Part shown: positions 63,285-64,000 of the stretch, piece after piece
How the letters are laid out: every line of letters starts with the position of its first letter
How positions within the stretch are numbered: the stretch's first letter is position 1
Assembly (NCBI RefSeq): GCF_004138285.1
Contig: NZ_SCFN01000001.1
Span: 62,001 to 126,000 of the forward strand
From: Gottfriedia acidiceleris
Lineage (GTDB): Bacteria > Bacillota > Bacilli > Bacillales > Bacillaceae_G
Direction of reading: 5' to 3'
Length of the DNA stretch: 64,000 nt
The notes under the pieces: model-generated
Told to the model about the DNA's origin: nothing
Databases searched by the model: none
Seen by the model: only the letters and a program-made list of their open reading frames with translations
Made by a program: the position numbers and the translations under genes

Positions 63285-63540
63285 AAATGCAATGATAGGG
63301 AAGAGTACAACGAACTAGTTCTTCAGAGAGGAAACCATTTGGTGGGAGGTTTCTAGAAAATAGAGTTGGAATGTCGCCCTTGAGCAGTGACTTCGAAAGC
63401 TTTTTGTGATTAGAAGTTACCGGATGATCCGTTATCTTTTTTAAGTGTGTCAGTTAAACACAAGTTTTTTCTGGCAAAAAAAGGTGGTACCGCGAATTCA
63501 ACTCCATTCGTCCTTTTCAAGGATGAATGGAGTTTTTTTA
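63285..63540 (+). promoter_or_regulatory. T-box leader (tRNA-Val-sensing) upstream of valS
   Basis: The T-box AAGGTGGTACCGCG is at 63481-63494. Stem I marks such as AGAGTACAACGAAC and CAGAGAGGAAACC lie near 63301-63345. The terminator is ACTCCATTCGTCCTT (63501-63515) with AAGGATGAATGGAGT (63519-63533) plus seven T. GTC at 63373-63375 is the likely specifier codon (valine). Uncharged tRNA-Val would pair with it and with the T-box and block termination, raising valS transcription. Confidence 0.92.
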
Positions 63541-63573
63541 TTTTTCAATAATTATTAGAGGAGATGAATCCGA

Positions 63574-64000
63574 ATGGAAACTACAAAAAAATCATTACCA
63601 ACAAAATATGATCCGAATTTAGTTGAAAAAGATCGTTACCAATTTTGGTTAGATGGGAAATTCTTTGAAGCGCAAGTGGAATCAGAAAAGCCGAAATATA
63701 CAATCGTAATTCCTCCACCAAACGTAACTGGAAAATTACACTTAGGTCATGCTTGGGATACAACATTACAAGATATCTTAACTCGTACTAAACGAATGCA
63801 AGGTTATGACGTACTTTATCTACCTGGTATGGACCACGCTGGTATTGCTACACAAGCAAAGGTTGAAGCGAAACTACGAGAAGAAGGCTTATCAAGATAT
63901 GATTTAGGACGTGAAAAATTCCTAGAAAAAGCTTGGGAGTGGAAAGAAGAATATGCTTCTCACATTCGTTCTCAATGGGAAAAAATTGGTTTAGGTTTAG
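63574..64000 (+). CDS. valS: Valyl-tRNA synthetase, N-terminal part (runs off the window)
   Basis: The first 142 residues of ValRS, cut by the window edge. The class I HIGH motif appears as HLGHAW within [18 protein letters not shown] (about residues 47-64), followed by [23 protein letters not shown] at 63574 follows AGAGGAG; an ATG at 63564 is in another frame and closes after 15 codons. It is controlled by the T-box leader directly upstream. Confidence 0.96.
   Translation, partial: METTKKSLPTKYDPNLVEKDRYQFWLDGKFFEAQVESEKPKYTIVIPPPNVTGKLHLGHAWDTTLQDILTRTKRMQGYDVLYLPGMDHAGIATQAKVEAKLREEGLSRYDLGREKFLEKAWEWKEEYASHIRSQWEKIGLGL

Noticed and set aside
63564-63611. ATG at 63564 as valS start
   Set aside because: It is in a different frame and closes after 15 codons; the ATG at 63574 opens the valS frame.

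Overview
The window is an AT-rich stretch of a Bacillaceae chromosome. Endospore genes (gerE, gerM, lonB, spoVID, ysxE, spo0M-like), the order tig-clpX-lonB ... lonA-ysxC ... hemAXCDBL-spoVID-ysxE ... valS and a valS T-box leader all match the Bacillus subtilis backbone. The genus cannot be fixed from the sequence alone; a Gottfriedia-like or other Bacillus-related species would fit.

Layout: 1-1195 holds the end of an ABC-transporter ATPase gene and a TatD-like hydrolase. 1.5-5.1 kb holds gerE (reverse strand), gerM, rph, the XTP/dITP pyrophosphatase gene and a YfcE-type phosphodiesterase. 5.2-5.5 kb is a tRNA-Gly/tRNA-Arg unit with its own promoter and terminator. 5.6-7.4 kb has a DUF4240 gene and a ysoA-like gene. 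7.8-12.6 kb has tig, clpX and lonB, the last with a perfect-looking sigma-F promoter. From memory, B. subtilis has racE between gerE and gerM and an ilv-leu operon before ysoA; neither is here.

Between lonB and lonA, which are neighbours in B. subtilis, lies a catabolic island of about 30 kb (12.7-43.0 kb). It encodes ETF (etfBA), four acyl-CoA dehydrogenases, a Zn alcohol dehydrogenase, an aldehyde dehydrogenase, a class III CoA transferase, an enoyl-CoA hydratase, an acyl-CoA synthetase, an SCP-X-type thiolase, a conventional thiolase, three short-chain dehydrogenases, two MaoC-like hot-dog proteins, a hydroxyacyl-CoA dehydrogenase, a small citryl-CoA-lyase-like protein, a flavin amine oxidase, an EamA transporter and two paralogous LysR regulators. 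A Spo0E-like peptide and a KinB-like sensor kinase sit inside it. A promoter cassette with the core TTAAC(A/G)TACCTTTTAAA recurs in front of most of its transcription units. This suggests a single regulon that activates an alcohol, aldehyde or amine, makes the CoA ester and degrades it by a beta-oxidation-like route feeding electrons to ETF. The substrate is unknown.

lonA and ysxC (43.4-46.3 kb) are followed by a second interruption of the backbone (46.4-52.3 kb). It starts with a decayed copy of the ysxC 3-prime end. It then carries a large secreted protein with calcium-binding repeats and a DUF3289-like C-terminus, overlapped by a lipoprotein gene (a candidate toxin/immunity pair), a yugO-like potassium channel gene split by one in-frame stop codon, and a small membrane protein. 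The heme operon hemAXCDBL (52.5-58.7 kb), a 20.4-base-period repeat array, spoVID, ysxE, a spo0M-like gene (reverse) and the T-box-regulated 5-prime part of valS complete the window.

The most interesting items are the repeated promoter cassette, the undescribed catabolic island, the TSP3/DUF3289 protein with its overlapping lipoprotein gene next to the ysxC remnant, and the phased repeat array.
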